Source of the DNA: Ryuthela nishihirai
Taxonomy: Eukaryota > Arthropoda > Arachnida > Araneae > Heptathelidae
Assembly (NCBI GenBank): GCA_038380435.1
Contig: JAWZYU010000007.1
Coordinates: forward strand, 86,752,334-86,816,333
Reading direction: 5' to 3'
DNA: 64,000 nt
Part shown: in pieces, positions 55,447-64,000 of the stretch
How positions within the stretch are numbered: the first letter of the stretch is position 1
Layout: each line of letters begins with the position of its first letter
Notes under the pieces: model-generated
The model's database searches: none
What the model was told of the DNA's origin: nothing
What the model saw: the letters and a program-made list of their open reading frames with translations, nothing else
Position numbers and translations under genes: made by a program

Positions 55447-55874
55447 CTACACTTGAAGACTTCCTCCAATGTAGAATTAGACGGTGCCAATAGAAGCAAA
55501 GAGTTCAGGTGCCTGCGATGACCTCTGCTCAGGATTATCCACCAGCTGATAAACATATCCTGTGAATCTATTCACTTGGAGCTGTCAACCCACAAACAAA
55601 CAGAAAACACAGCGGAAGATTTTCCCTTCACAGAAGCCCACCAGTGCAGCAAAATAAGGATCCATAATCAAGCTCAGAGCCATATATCTGTCCAGTCCAG
55701 TGGGTTTATATGGTCAGCACCAGGACCCTGTGTGGTTGACCACTCCTCAGCAGGGTAGAAAAAAAAAAGAAAAGTACCAATAGTTTTCCAGATGAGTAGG
55801 CCACACTAATCTGGCAGCCCTACCTTTCCGTTCACTTCCACAAGAGAGCATCTGTTTTGAAAGGTACTAACGGT
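55447..55874. other. Possible LINE 5' region, non-coding
   Basis: No ORF with support. By position it could be the 5' untranslated region of the reverse-oriented LINE. An A-rich run lies at 55760-55776. Confidence 0.35.
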
Positions 55875-55931
55875 CTGCACCACGAGAAGGCGGGTCGGAC
55901 ATTAGGTGCTAAGCGTGGCCGGTTCTATGCG
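55875..55931. repeat. Conserved ~57-bp motif M, copy 2
   Basis: caccacgagaaggcgggtcg, then gacattaggtgctaagcgtg. Near-identical to 42493-42550. On the reverse strand it lies upstream of the LINE coding region. The pair CCACG/CGTGG within it is kept in both copies. Confidence 0.75.
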
Positions 55932-55939
55932 TTTCTATT

Positions 55940-56445
55940 TTAGGTATATTTTTATATTATGTTTCGATCATCTTAGGTACTTAAGATTCATTTTTATTTT
56001 TCTACACAGAAGAAAAATGGCTGTATAAAGTTTCGGAGAAGTATAGACGAAACATTGTGAAGCCGTAGTAAAAGTTGGAAGTTGCATACCTTGAGTTTCG
56101 CATTGCAAGCTTTTTTGAATTGTCCCACTGGATGTTTTTTCTCACCCTAGTACGATCCACGGAGGAAGTAACCATTGTTTTGTTTAATATATTTTGGGTG
56201 AGATTTTAGTCATGTACTGCGATGTGGAAGGGCTTTACGTAGGCAGCAACCATTTATAACGTTTACGAATCGTTAAAGCTTTGGAAATTCCGGTTTTTGA
56301 AAAGTCGTTTTCGGTAAAAACTTTGGTATTTGAGAGTAGTCTGAAGATTAATAATATTGTTTTGGCCCAGAAATGAAAATTAACACTTATGTGCACGTTG
56401 TGGTGTAATAAGATAGAAAATTAGGAACGGATTTGCATCGCACCT
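55940..56445 (+). repeat. Dispersed repeat X, copy 2
   Basis: Matches 27650-28075 in the same orientation and 58010-58530 in reverse. Shared landmarks include acgaaacattgtgaagccg, ggcagcaaccatttataac and gtgtaataagatagaaaatt. Confidence 0.85.
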
Positions 56446-56459
56446 TAAGGCTTTTGCCG

Positions 56460-56568
56460 AAAGTTTGCAGTGAAAAACACACAAACAGCGATGCCTTTCC
56501 CGGGGCTCGAACCCAGGTCCCTTAGATCAGTAGCGAAGTGCGCTAACCACTCGGTCATGGGACGGCGA
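56460..56568 (-). mobile_element. SINE family A, tRNA-head half only
   Basis: Reverse fragment with B box gggctcgaacccagg and head taaccactcggtcatgggac. The tail half is missing. Confidence 0.85.
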
Positions 56569-56676
56569 ATAGCCTTATTACGGCAACTATTAAAAAGAAA
56601 GTGAACCCACTTTGTCCTTTTCCACTGCATGCGTTTAGTTTCCGGATTTTCTGCTACTCTCTCCTGCCACCTTTCG

Positions 56677-57047
56677 GGGCGGGGGTGGCTCAGTCGGTAG
56701 CGCGTCAGGTTCATAATCTGTAGTTCCCAGGTTCGAGTCCCAGCTGGGTCAGCGTTCAGATTTATCTCCGCAAAACTGTTCGCCCTGCTAACGGTCAGCA
56801 GGGGACACCGATAGGGTTGGAAAGGCCACCATCCGTCGGATGGGATCTTAAGCCGTGTGCGGGAAAGCTATACCCTGTGCACGTTAAAGAACACGCTGGA
56901 TGGCCTTGACGGGACCCTTGACCCGACAGCTGTTTCATTGGGTCCCCTCCCCCCAACCTTCTCTGAGCCTTCGGGGTCCATGTGACCTGACCGTTTAGTC
57001 CATTCTCTATAAATGAAATGACGATCACAGGTAAAACAATCATTTCT
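56677..57047 (+). mobile_element. SINE family B (Met-tRNA-like), full length
   Basis: The head reads ggtggctcagtcggtagcgc then gtcaggttcataatctg, with CAT at the anticodon position as in tRNA-Met, and B box aggttcgagtcccagc. It ends gatcacaggtaaaacaatc. This copy best shows the tRNA-Met origin. Confidence 0.9.
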
Positions 57048-57480
57048 GAGCTCTATATGATACTCAGGAACCCAGGTGCCTTAGATGTGAAAACCGAATA
57101 CAAATGAGTTGTTTTCAAACAAGTCATATCAAAATGTTGAAGTCTTTATTTTATTTTTATTCATTTTAACACATTTTTAATTTTATAAACTTACAAGTTT
57201 TGAAATTAAAACCTACCTGTTTGGTTTTAAAGAAAATAAATATATAAAGAATTCTTTAACATCTTTTTGGTTTGGAGAAAACACAGAGATGACGTCAGCG
57301 ATGCGGTTTCGGTTACTTCCCAACATAATTTCTATAATGTGAAGAGGAAAAATATTTTCAGTGTCATGAAAGCCATACAACAAAACTATATTTTGAAATC
57401 ACAGTATATTATTCAGTTCAATACATTTTCCAAAACATATTTTCTCCTGAGGTCACTCACAATACCTATCTGATGGACGA
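57048..57480 (+). repeat. Segment with inverted copy at 59.62-59.85 kb, plus TGACGTCA motif
   Basis: 57048-57270 (gatactcaggaacccaggtg, then caaacaagtcatatcaaaat and agaattctttaacatc) is the reverse complement of 59625-59850. The gaaaacacagagatgacgtc motif starts at 57277. Confidence 0.8.
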
Positions 57481-58009
57481 AATAAAAGGTCACATTGGCA
57501 TAATACCTTGGTAGCAAAATATCTTATTCGATATCATTTGCATTATATATATCTCTCACACCTGTACGACATACGTATAATATCGAATATAAAAATGTTG
57601 GTTGCCGTAATATATAAATGACGAACGCTGGAATATTTAACACGCAAGAAACAAAATATTAAACGCAAAGTTGACATGAAACCTCAAATCACGTTCCGAT
57701 TTCAGTTTTACTCTTAATAAAATAATTAGTGTATTGCACCGAATAATTATTTTCCATCTTGACATTTGTAAAATTATCCTATTGTTCTTAATTCTAAAAA
57801 CGGAAATAACGTAGTTCAAGAAACGCCATTTCCATAGCTACAATTAATGGGAACACTATTTCGTGTCAACACAAATATTTCGTAGTCAATTCCTATTTAT
57901 AGAAATATAATTGCAACTGTTTATTTCATCTCTCAATAAATAAGTTTTACCCCATCATTCACTCTAAAACGAAATATTTATTCACCATAATCATAATTTT
58001 TAAACACTG
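57481..58009. other. Intergenic DNA, no gene recognised
   Basis: AT-rich. Confidence 0.5.
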
Positions 58010-58740
58010 CAAACGTTCGGCAAATGGGTTAAGGTGCGATGCAAATCCATTCCTATTTTTCTATCTTATTACACCACGACGTGCCCATAACTGTTTATTT
58101 TTATTTCTGGGCCAAAACAATAATATTAATCTTGAGATTACTCGCAAAAACCTAAGTTTTTACCGAAAACGACTTTTCAAAAACCGGAATTTCCAAAGCT
58201 TTAACGGTTCGTAAACGTATAAATGGTTGCTGCCTACGTAAAGCCCTTCCACATCGCAGTACATGACTAAAATCTCATCCAAAATATACTAAACAAAAGA
58301 ATGGTTACTTCCTCCGTGGATCGTACGAGGGTGAGAAAAAAAAATCCAGTGGAAAAACTCCAAAAAGCTTCCAATGCGAAACTCAACGTATGCAACTTCC
58401 AACTTTTACTACGGCTTCAAAATGTTTCGTCCATATTTCTCCGAAAGTTTATATAACCATTTTTCTTCTCTGTAAAAAAATAAAAATGAATCTTACGTAC
58501 CTGAGATGATCGAAACATAATATAAAAAAAAACTAAAATAGCAACATTATTATGATTAAGAAAAGCATTTTTAAAACTTCAACCTGCCTCTAATATATTA
58601 TGCAAAATCTGTTGGCAACACAGCGAAACAGTACTGCTGACGTCATCTCGGTGTTTTTGCTAGTTTATCATTAACCCGTATTCACAGGCAGCACTAATTT
58701 TAGGAGATTTATAGATTTTCATATCTATTTTTTCATATGC
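58010..58740 (-). repeat. Dispersed repeat X, copy 3 (inverted)
   Basis: Reverse complement of copy 2 over about 500 bp. It extends further, as copy 1 does, through ctgctgacgtcatctcggtg (58634) to caggcagcactaatttt. Confidence 0.85.
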
Positions 58741-58865
58741 ACTGTATTTTTTTTTAAAGGTTTATTTTTTTAGACGGTTTTCTCGGGAACCTATCAGAAA
58801 CAGAATTGGGTTCATTGAATTAGATTATTCCAATTGTTTATTAAGAAGGATTTATTTTTTTTTAA

Positions 58866-58965
58866 AGTTGAGTGCTTAGCGCGCTTGGCTACTGATCTAA
58901 GAGACCTGGGTTCGAACCTAGGGTAAGGCATTGATGTGTGTTGCTTTTCTGCTGAGGTGCTTACT
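58866..58965 (+). mobile_element. SINE family A, tRNA-head fragment
   Basis: agtgcttagcgcgcttggct, B box gggttcgaacctagg and ttgcttttctgctgaggtg, then no tail. Confidence 0.8.
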
Positions 58966-59249
58966 TACGGTAGCAACAATGCAATCAGTTTAGGTTAATG
59001 ATTGACAAATTTGAATCTCATTCTAGTATATTATATTTTTTACACGTTTTGGATTTAACACAGATCAGAAAAGAAATTTAAATTCCTATTTACACGATTT
59101 ATTTTGATGTAACACGGTTCACACGGCGCCTTTTTGAAAATCCCCATTTGAATTTAATTCTGAAAAAATATTTCTATTGAAGAAAAAATTTCTAGAAGAA
59201 CCAAGATACCGCTTTATGGTCACATTTTCTGATGTAGTTTTATGGTTTT

Positions 59250-59627
59250 AGGTTGTTTTACCTCTGAGCGGCACTTTTTTGCAAACCATGGGCTAAGTAG
59301 CCAGATCACATGGACCCTGAAGGCTCAGAGAAGGTTGGGGGAGGGGACCCACTGGAACAGCTATTGGGAAACAGATGGTAGCCTCCCGTCAAGGCCATCC
59401 AGCGTGTTCTTTAACGTGCACAGGGTATGACTCTCCCACACACGGGGCCATGGCTTAACGTCCCATCCGAAGGACGGCAGCCTTTCCAAGCCCATCGGTA
59501 TCCCCTACTGACCGTGGGCAGGGCGGGGAATTTTGCGGAGATAATCTCAAAGCTGACCCAGCTGGGACTCGAACCTGGAACTACAGATTACGAGCCTGGC
59601 GCGCTACCGACTGAGCAAAACCAAAAA
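59250..59627 (-). mobile_element. SINE family B, full length
   Basis: Reverse copy from gttttacctctgagcggcac to ctgggactcgaacctgg and gctaccgactgagc. Confidence 0.9.
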
Positions 59628-59975
59628 GTTGTTAAAGAATTCTTTATATATTTATTTTCTTTAGAACCAAACAGGTAGGTTTTAATTTGAAAACTTGTAA
59701 GTTTATAAAATTAAAAATGTGTTAAAATGAATAAAAATGAAATAAAGACTTCAACATTTTGATATGACTTGTTTGAAAACAACTCATTTGTATTCGGTTT
59801 TCACATCTAAGGGACCTGGGTTCCTGGGTATCATATAGAGCTCAGAATTGATTGTTTTACCTGTGATCGTCATTTTATTTGTAGAGAATGGACTAAACGG
59901 TCAGGTCACATGGACCTCGAAGGCTCAGAGAAGGTTGGGGGAGGGGATCTACTGGAACAGCTGTCGGGAAAAGTT
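59625..59975 (-). repeat. Inverted copy of 56.93-57.27 kb, including part of SINE B
   Basis: Reverse complement of the block that joins the end of the 56.7 kb SINE B to 57270. The same SINE/flank junction (gattgttttacctgtgatcg) is present in both, so the block was copied after SINE insertion. It ends at about 59970 within the SINE body. Confidence 0.85.
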
Positions 59976-60189
59976 AGTTAAACTGACAAGTTTGCCCCGA
60001 AACCCAATTGTTGAAAATAATGAACTTCATTTGTTAAATATACAAAACGTATTATAGTTTTAGCTTCTCTTTATGCCGAGGGATAAATCGGTGAAAACAG
60101 AGTCAGATTTGATAAATTTACGATTCGAATAAACTACAATACCGATTAATAATGAGGAATAAATTATTCTTCAAACAACTGCGACAACA

Positions 60190-60282
60190 CTAGAAAAGAA
60201 CCATTCATGCCACATCCGGAGCTCGAACCCAAGTCTCTTTCAACCACAGCTAAACACCGCAACCACTGGGCACTAGTCATGA
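60190..60282 (-). mobile_element. SINE family A, old tRNA-head fragment
   Basis: gagctcgaacccaagtctc and gcaaccactgggcactag resemble the B box and the A-box side of SINE A. Strongly decayed. Confidence 0.5.
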
Positions 60283-61315
60283 AATCACGTGAAAAATGTA
60301 GAAATCGGAGTTAGGTTCTTTTCAGTGGAGCACCATAAACTTATATGTGTTCCTGAACTACTTTATTGAATTTGTGACACTTGTGCATGATTTGCAATAG
60401 GTGCAATGGAAAGAAAACTGCTGTTTGGATTCAACCACCTGGGAAACTATCAATCATACGGTATTTCTGTTCTACTTGTCTCTTTTAAATTAAATCTAAG
60501 ATCCAACGTTTCGTAAAGCTTCTGGAAAATCTTTTATTACTGCATTTCATTCATGTTCACTAAAATCATGTTCACTAAAATATACTAAATATATATTTCA
60601 TGTTCACTAAAATATAAATTTTATTCTGAATTGATTGCTTCAACTGGTTTCATATCTTATAACTTAAAACCACTTTGCAGTTCTTTATAGTGATTAGCGA
60701 ACCCCAAATAAACATAATGTTATGCATAATATAAACACCATCTGTATAATATGTCATATACAGAGAGTTAATTATTCCTAACTTAAATAGTTTCCATCAC
60801 TTTGTATATATCTGTAATTATACTATAAATCTTTTCGATTAAACTGATATAGGTTTTTAGTAGTTGAAAGAGATATGACATGGAAATAAGTTTAAAGGAA
60901 AAAATAAAAATGATTTTATTTATTAGATCATTGTATATAATGATGTTTTTAATAACTGTTTCCTTGCGCTCGTTGAAAAGTAATTTCGTTTTATATCTCA
61001 CTAGATAAAAAAATGAAAGACTTATAAGTGTCAAGATATAGTCACCTTTAGGTTTTTTTCCAGTATTGTAAATAGTCTTTACCTTCTTTTTCCAGAATAT
61101 AAATATGTATGTAGCTTTTGTAATAAATGTTTTTGATAGAATTCGAGGCATTTTCTTTTCTGTGGTTATATTTCCATCTAGAAGTGCAGCATATATTGCT
61201 CAAACGTCCTTAATGCACATATTGTTGAACTATAAAATGTAGACTCTTTACTCACAGTTAATATTTTTACTAGTGAAATTCGATGAAAGCATTAAACTCA
61301 TAGGAAATATTTTCT
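60283..61315. other. Intergenic DNA, no gene recognised
   Basis: AT-rich. Short repeats of catgttcactaaaat lie near 60553-60612. A reverse frame of 122 codons at 60783-61151 is low-complexity and unconvincing. Confidence 0.5.
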
Positions 61316-61319
61316 TTAG

Positions 61320-61383
61320 CTGGGTTGGATGCGAACTCCATGTATCATGCCAAGTGCTCTGTCAACTGAGCTACAGGCCATAT
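61320..61383 (-). mobile_element. tRNA-derived sequence, third family
   Basis: On the reverse strand cctgtagctcagttgacag and gagcacttggc form a good A box and D-arm, followed by ggagttcgcatccaaccc as B box and T-arm. It lacks a paired acceptor stem, so a SINE head or tRNA pseudogene, unlike SINE A or B. Confidence 0.6.
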
Positions 61384-61923
61384 ATCAGAATCTCCTCTAG
61401 TAAGGATATGAGCTTTACACTAACAGTACATGATCAATTGTGTCACATGAATATTTTAATCGAATTTCAATTCAATCAACATAAGATCTTCTTATATAAA
61501 TACCAGTGTATGCGGAATATACCTTAACCATGTATTTTCGTGACACGGAAGTCCATGCCTTCATGTGACACACATGTGATTCTCTACTGCTGGTAGAAGG
61601 TTCTTATCATTAATACAGAAAATCTCGATAGGTACCTGGTACTCAGTGATTAGAATACATGACTTGTTATTAGGATATCATTGATTTGTATTCCACTATC
61701 TTACGATAATTATTCCTCTGTCTGTTGTTCAAGAGTGTTTCATTCAACTTCAATTGAATCAACAGTACATCTTTACTTATAGAGACTGTCTCATAAATGC
61801 AACATAAACTGCATATAGCACTATTCCTTGGTTAAAAATAAGACAAAAATCTTTTCTCTTTTGCGATATAGGCCTTCGTATGTGTCTTTTATCAATCATA
61901 TTTTTCTGTCACTTGATGTACCT
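61384..61923. other. Intergenic DNA
   Basis: AT-rich. Two loosely similar blocks (near 61460-61530 and 61735-61835, both with tcaa..caatcaaca and acat.aact/ccttg segments) may be diverged copies. No gene. Confidence 0.35.
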
Positions 61924-62232
61924 GTGTCAGACATACCCTCCTTTTGTGTCAGACATATCCTCTTTTTGTGTCAGATATATCCTCTTCTTGTGTCAGATAT
62001 AACTTCTTTTTGTGTCAGACATATCCTCTTTTTGTGTCAGATATATCCTCTTTCTTGTGTCAGATATACCCTCTTCGTGTCAGATATACCCTCTTCGTAC
62101 GTCAGATATACCCTTTTCGTGTGTCAGATAAACCCTCTTCGAGTGTCAGACATACCCTCCTCTTCTGTCAGATATACCCTCTTCGAGTGTCAGACATACT
62201 CTCCTCTTCTGTCAGATATACCATCTTCGTGT
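61924..62232 (+). repeat. ~22-bp minisatellite, about 14 units
   Basis: Units of gtgtcagatataccctcttc and variants, in two subtypes (agacat and agatat), evenly spaced. The repeat reads open in two frames because its length drifts around multiples of three. I do not regard these frames as genes. Confidence 0.92.
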
Positions 62233-62820
62233 TTAATTTTCCATTCTACGGATCAATAGATATTGTCGACAACTGGAAATGATGTCGATCAATTTTAAAT
62301 CCAGTTTACTGTTTAAAAAACGAAGAATTTCCAAAAAGTTTTTTTGTCTTATCTTTGGGCAAGGAATCGAGCTATGTGAAGTTCGTGCGGTATTTATGAG
62401 ACAACTGTATAATTCTTTACTAGTGTTTTTTCTCCTGGTCAATGAAACGGAATGAAATACCGGTCCACAAAAAAGTACGTTATTTGGGGTAGGGAAGGGG
62501 CCATCAAAAAAGGGGGAGGGAAGGGGCCACCCCCCTTTTTGAGAATGCTTGAAAGGGTAATGAGGGGCAAAAGTTATTAAACTTGTGAATATTTTACTAA
62601 TTTCTTGAGGTTTTTCAAAACCTCTAAACGAAGGAAGAAAATTTACACTGCAATGGAAATACAGTCTCTAACCTTTACCTTTTCCTATACTTTTTCCTTT
62701 TTCCTTATCCTACACCTTCACCGTTTTCTAGCTCGTTTGCGTCACTTGCCTCCTTCCACCCTTCTTTATTTTTGTCTAGATCCTGAACTGGTACATATTA
62801 ATGCACAAGCACATATTCGA
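62233..62820. other. Intergenic DNA with purine-rich patch
   Basis: A G/A-rich stretch at 62486-62546 holds two copies of agggaaggggccacc/atc. No gene. Confidence 0.45.
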
Positions 62821-62821
62821 T

Positions 62822-64000
62822 ATACAGGGTGATTCAAAATTCATCATCAATATTTAGTGGGGAGGAAGGGAATAAGAAAAGAAAGAGATTTCACATAGGA
62901 AAGTATGGGGGCAGACGAACGCATGGTGGTGTAGAGGGCGCTGTGTGTACACACCTCTCATACAGAAGCACAGCTGTTTGACGCGTGCAGTCAGTTGTCA
63001 TTCGACAAGGTGAATTTGCAGAAGTAACATGAACCAGTATACGTGGAATGAATGTGCAGATATGCATGTAACTTACGGTGCGGCAGGAGAAAGATGTCTT
63101 CGAGCCAGGCAATTGTATGCAGCGCGCTTCCCAAACCGCCGTGTGCCACAGCATCAAATGTTTTCACGTATTCATCGCCAACTGCGTGAAACAGGATCGT
63201 TTGCTGCTTAATGTTAATCGAGGGAGGCACAGATCGGCACCGACAGTAGCAGTAGAGGAAGCTGTCCTACAGGAAATCGAGGAACAACCTGGTGCTAGCA
63301 CACGAGGTATGGCTAGGCAGTTTGGAATTTCGCAAGCAACAGCGTGGCGGATATTACACGATGAAGGGTTACATCCGTTTCATCTGCAAAGAGTGCAATT
63401 ATTGGCAGCAGACGACCATCCCAAGCGTGTTATTTTTTGTCAGTGGTACATGCAGAGAACAGCCGTTGATCCCAATTTCCCAACGTATGTTCTTTTCACC
63501 GATGAGGCGTTGTTCACTCGAGAGGGTGTCTTCAACACACACAATTGGCATGTGTGGGCTCATCAGAACCCACACGGTACAAGACCTGGAGCTGCGCAAC
63601 AACGTTTTGCTGTCAATGTGTGGACTGGGATTGTCGGTGACTGTTTGTTGGGCCCGTATTTACTACCATCCCGTTTGGACGGTGCCAAGTACCTAACATT
63701 TCTTCAGACTGTGTTACCGGATCTTCTGAACGAGGTTCCTGATGGTAGTCTCCGGCGAATGTGGTTCCAGCATGACGGCGCTCCTGCACATTTCGCAAAT
63801 GCTGTGCGTGCTTACCTACGCAGACAGTTTGGTGGTCAATGGATTGGCCGCGGTGGACCAGTTTCTTGGCCACCACGTTCACCGGATTTATCTCCAATCG
63901 ATTTCTTTGTATGGGGTGCTATGAAAAACATGGTGTACGAGACCCCTGTTGATAGTGCTATGGATCTTGTAGCACGCATATCAGTTGCTGCCTCAAACAT
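62822..64000 (+). mobile_element. Mariner-type DNA transposon, left part
   Basis: Begins at tacagggtgattcaaaattc, a terminus typical of insect mariner-type elements, next to TA. The transposase follows at 63029, and the right end lies beyond the window. Confidence 0.85.
63029..64000 (+). pseudogene. Mariner-type transposase (DUF4817-like HTH plus DDE), one frameshift, 3' end outside
   Basis: The ATG at 63029 opens the N-terminal helix-turn-helix region (YTWNECADMHVTYGAAGE; FSRIHRQLRETGSF). A one-base loss near 63207 breaks the frame. From about 63213 the next frame is open to the window end: VNRGRHRSAPTV, ARQFGISQATAWRILHDEG (second HTH), LFTDEALFTREG (first catalytic Asp), WFQHDGAPAHFANAV (second) and WPPRSPDLSPIDFFVWG (third). 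I count 41 residues between the second and third Asp (DD41D). All three acidic residues are present. Role in the family: cut-and-paste transposition at TA. Confidence 0.85.

Noticed and set aside
60783..61151. 122-codon reverse frame rich in Ile, Lys and Phe
   Set aside because: AT-rich, low-complexity, no domain and no conserved neighbour.
61924..62232. CRISPR-like regular repeats
   Set aside because: Units are contiguous with no unique spacers. It is a minisatellite in an animal genome.

Overview
The window looks like non-genic, repeat-dominated nuclear DNA of an animal, most likely an arthropod. The pointers are AT-rich sequence, tRNA-derived SINEs with A and B boxes, several non-LTR retrotransposon (LINE) clades, a transposase of the type with an N-terminal DUF4817-like helix-turn-helix, and a broken histone H2B fragment whose N-terminus resembles arthropod H2B. 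I see no intact ordinary host gene, no bacterial-style operon and no CRISPR. Many open frames in the window begin at GTG, TTG or CTG and are chance frames in repeats.

Layout. Positions 1-15112 are a tandem array of a ~3.84 kb unit (three near-complete units and a fourth cut short). Decayed units follow at 15113-16709, 19253-21175 and 26507-26666, so the right edge of the array has been broken up by insertions. Each full unit carries one GC-richer intronless ORF for a 171-residue protein with a basic N-terminus and an acidic remainder. Eighteen bases after its stop lies a perfect 16-base hairpin matching the 3' stem-loop of replication-dependent histone mRNAs. The unit also holds an old SINE, two tRNA-like segments and a 66-bp inverted repeat. 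A Jockey-like LINE lies in the decayed part (16.7-19.1 kb). A 5.3 kb DNA transposon with terminal inverted repeats (21176-26506) has landed just upstream of an ORF remnant. That transposon is itself interrupted by two head-to-tail copies of a GC-rich ~1.2 kb sequence, with the same target sequence at all three junctions.

From 26.7 to 64 kb the window is a mosaic of mobile DNA: two main SINE families (one Leu/Ser-tRNA-like, one Met-tRNA-like), a 5S rRNA-derived pseudogene (~31.8 kb), a 2.5 kb element with ~420 bp terminal inverted repeats and an internal 500 bp tandem duplication (36.6-39.1 kb), and three pieces of one APE-type LINE family (35.5, 39.2 and 53.6 kb). It also holds an ORF1-only LINE (44.5-46.05 kb), an RNase H-bearing LINE (46.6-48.4 kb), an H2B 5' fragment butted against a LINE (53.43 kb), minisatellites, and a nearly intact mariner-type transposase running off the right end (62.82 kb onward). 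A motif centred on TGACGTCA recurs at repeat boundaries.

The most interesting candidate for an undescribed system is the tandem array: a multi-copy gene with an apparently histone-type 3' end encoding an acidic protein I do not recognise.
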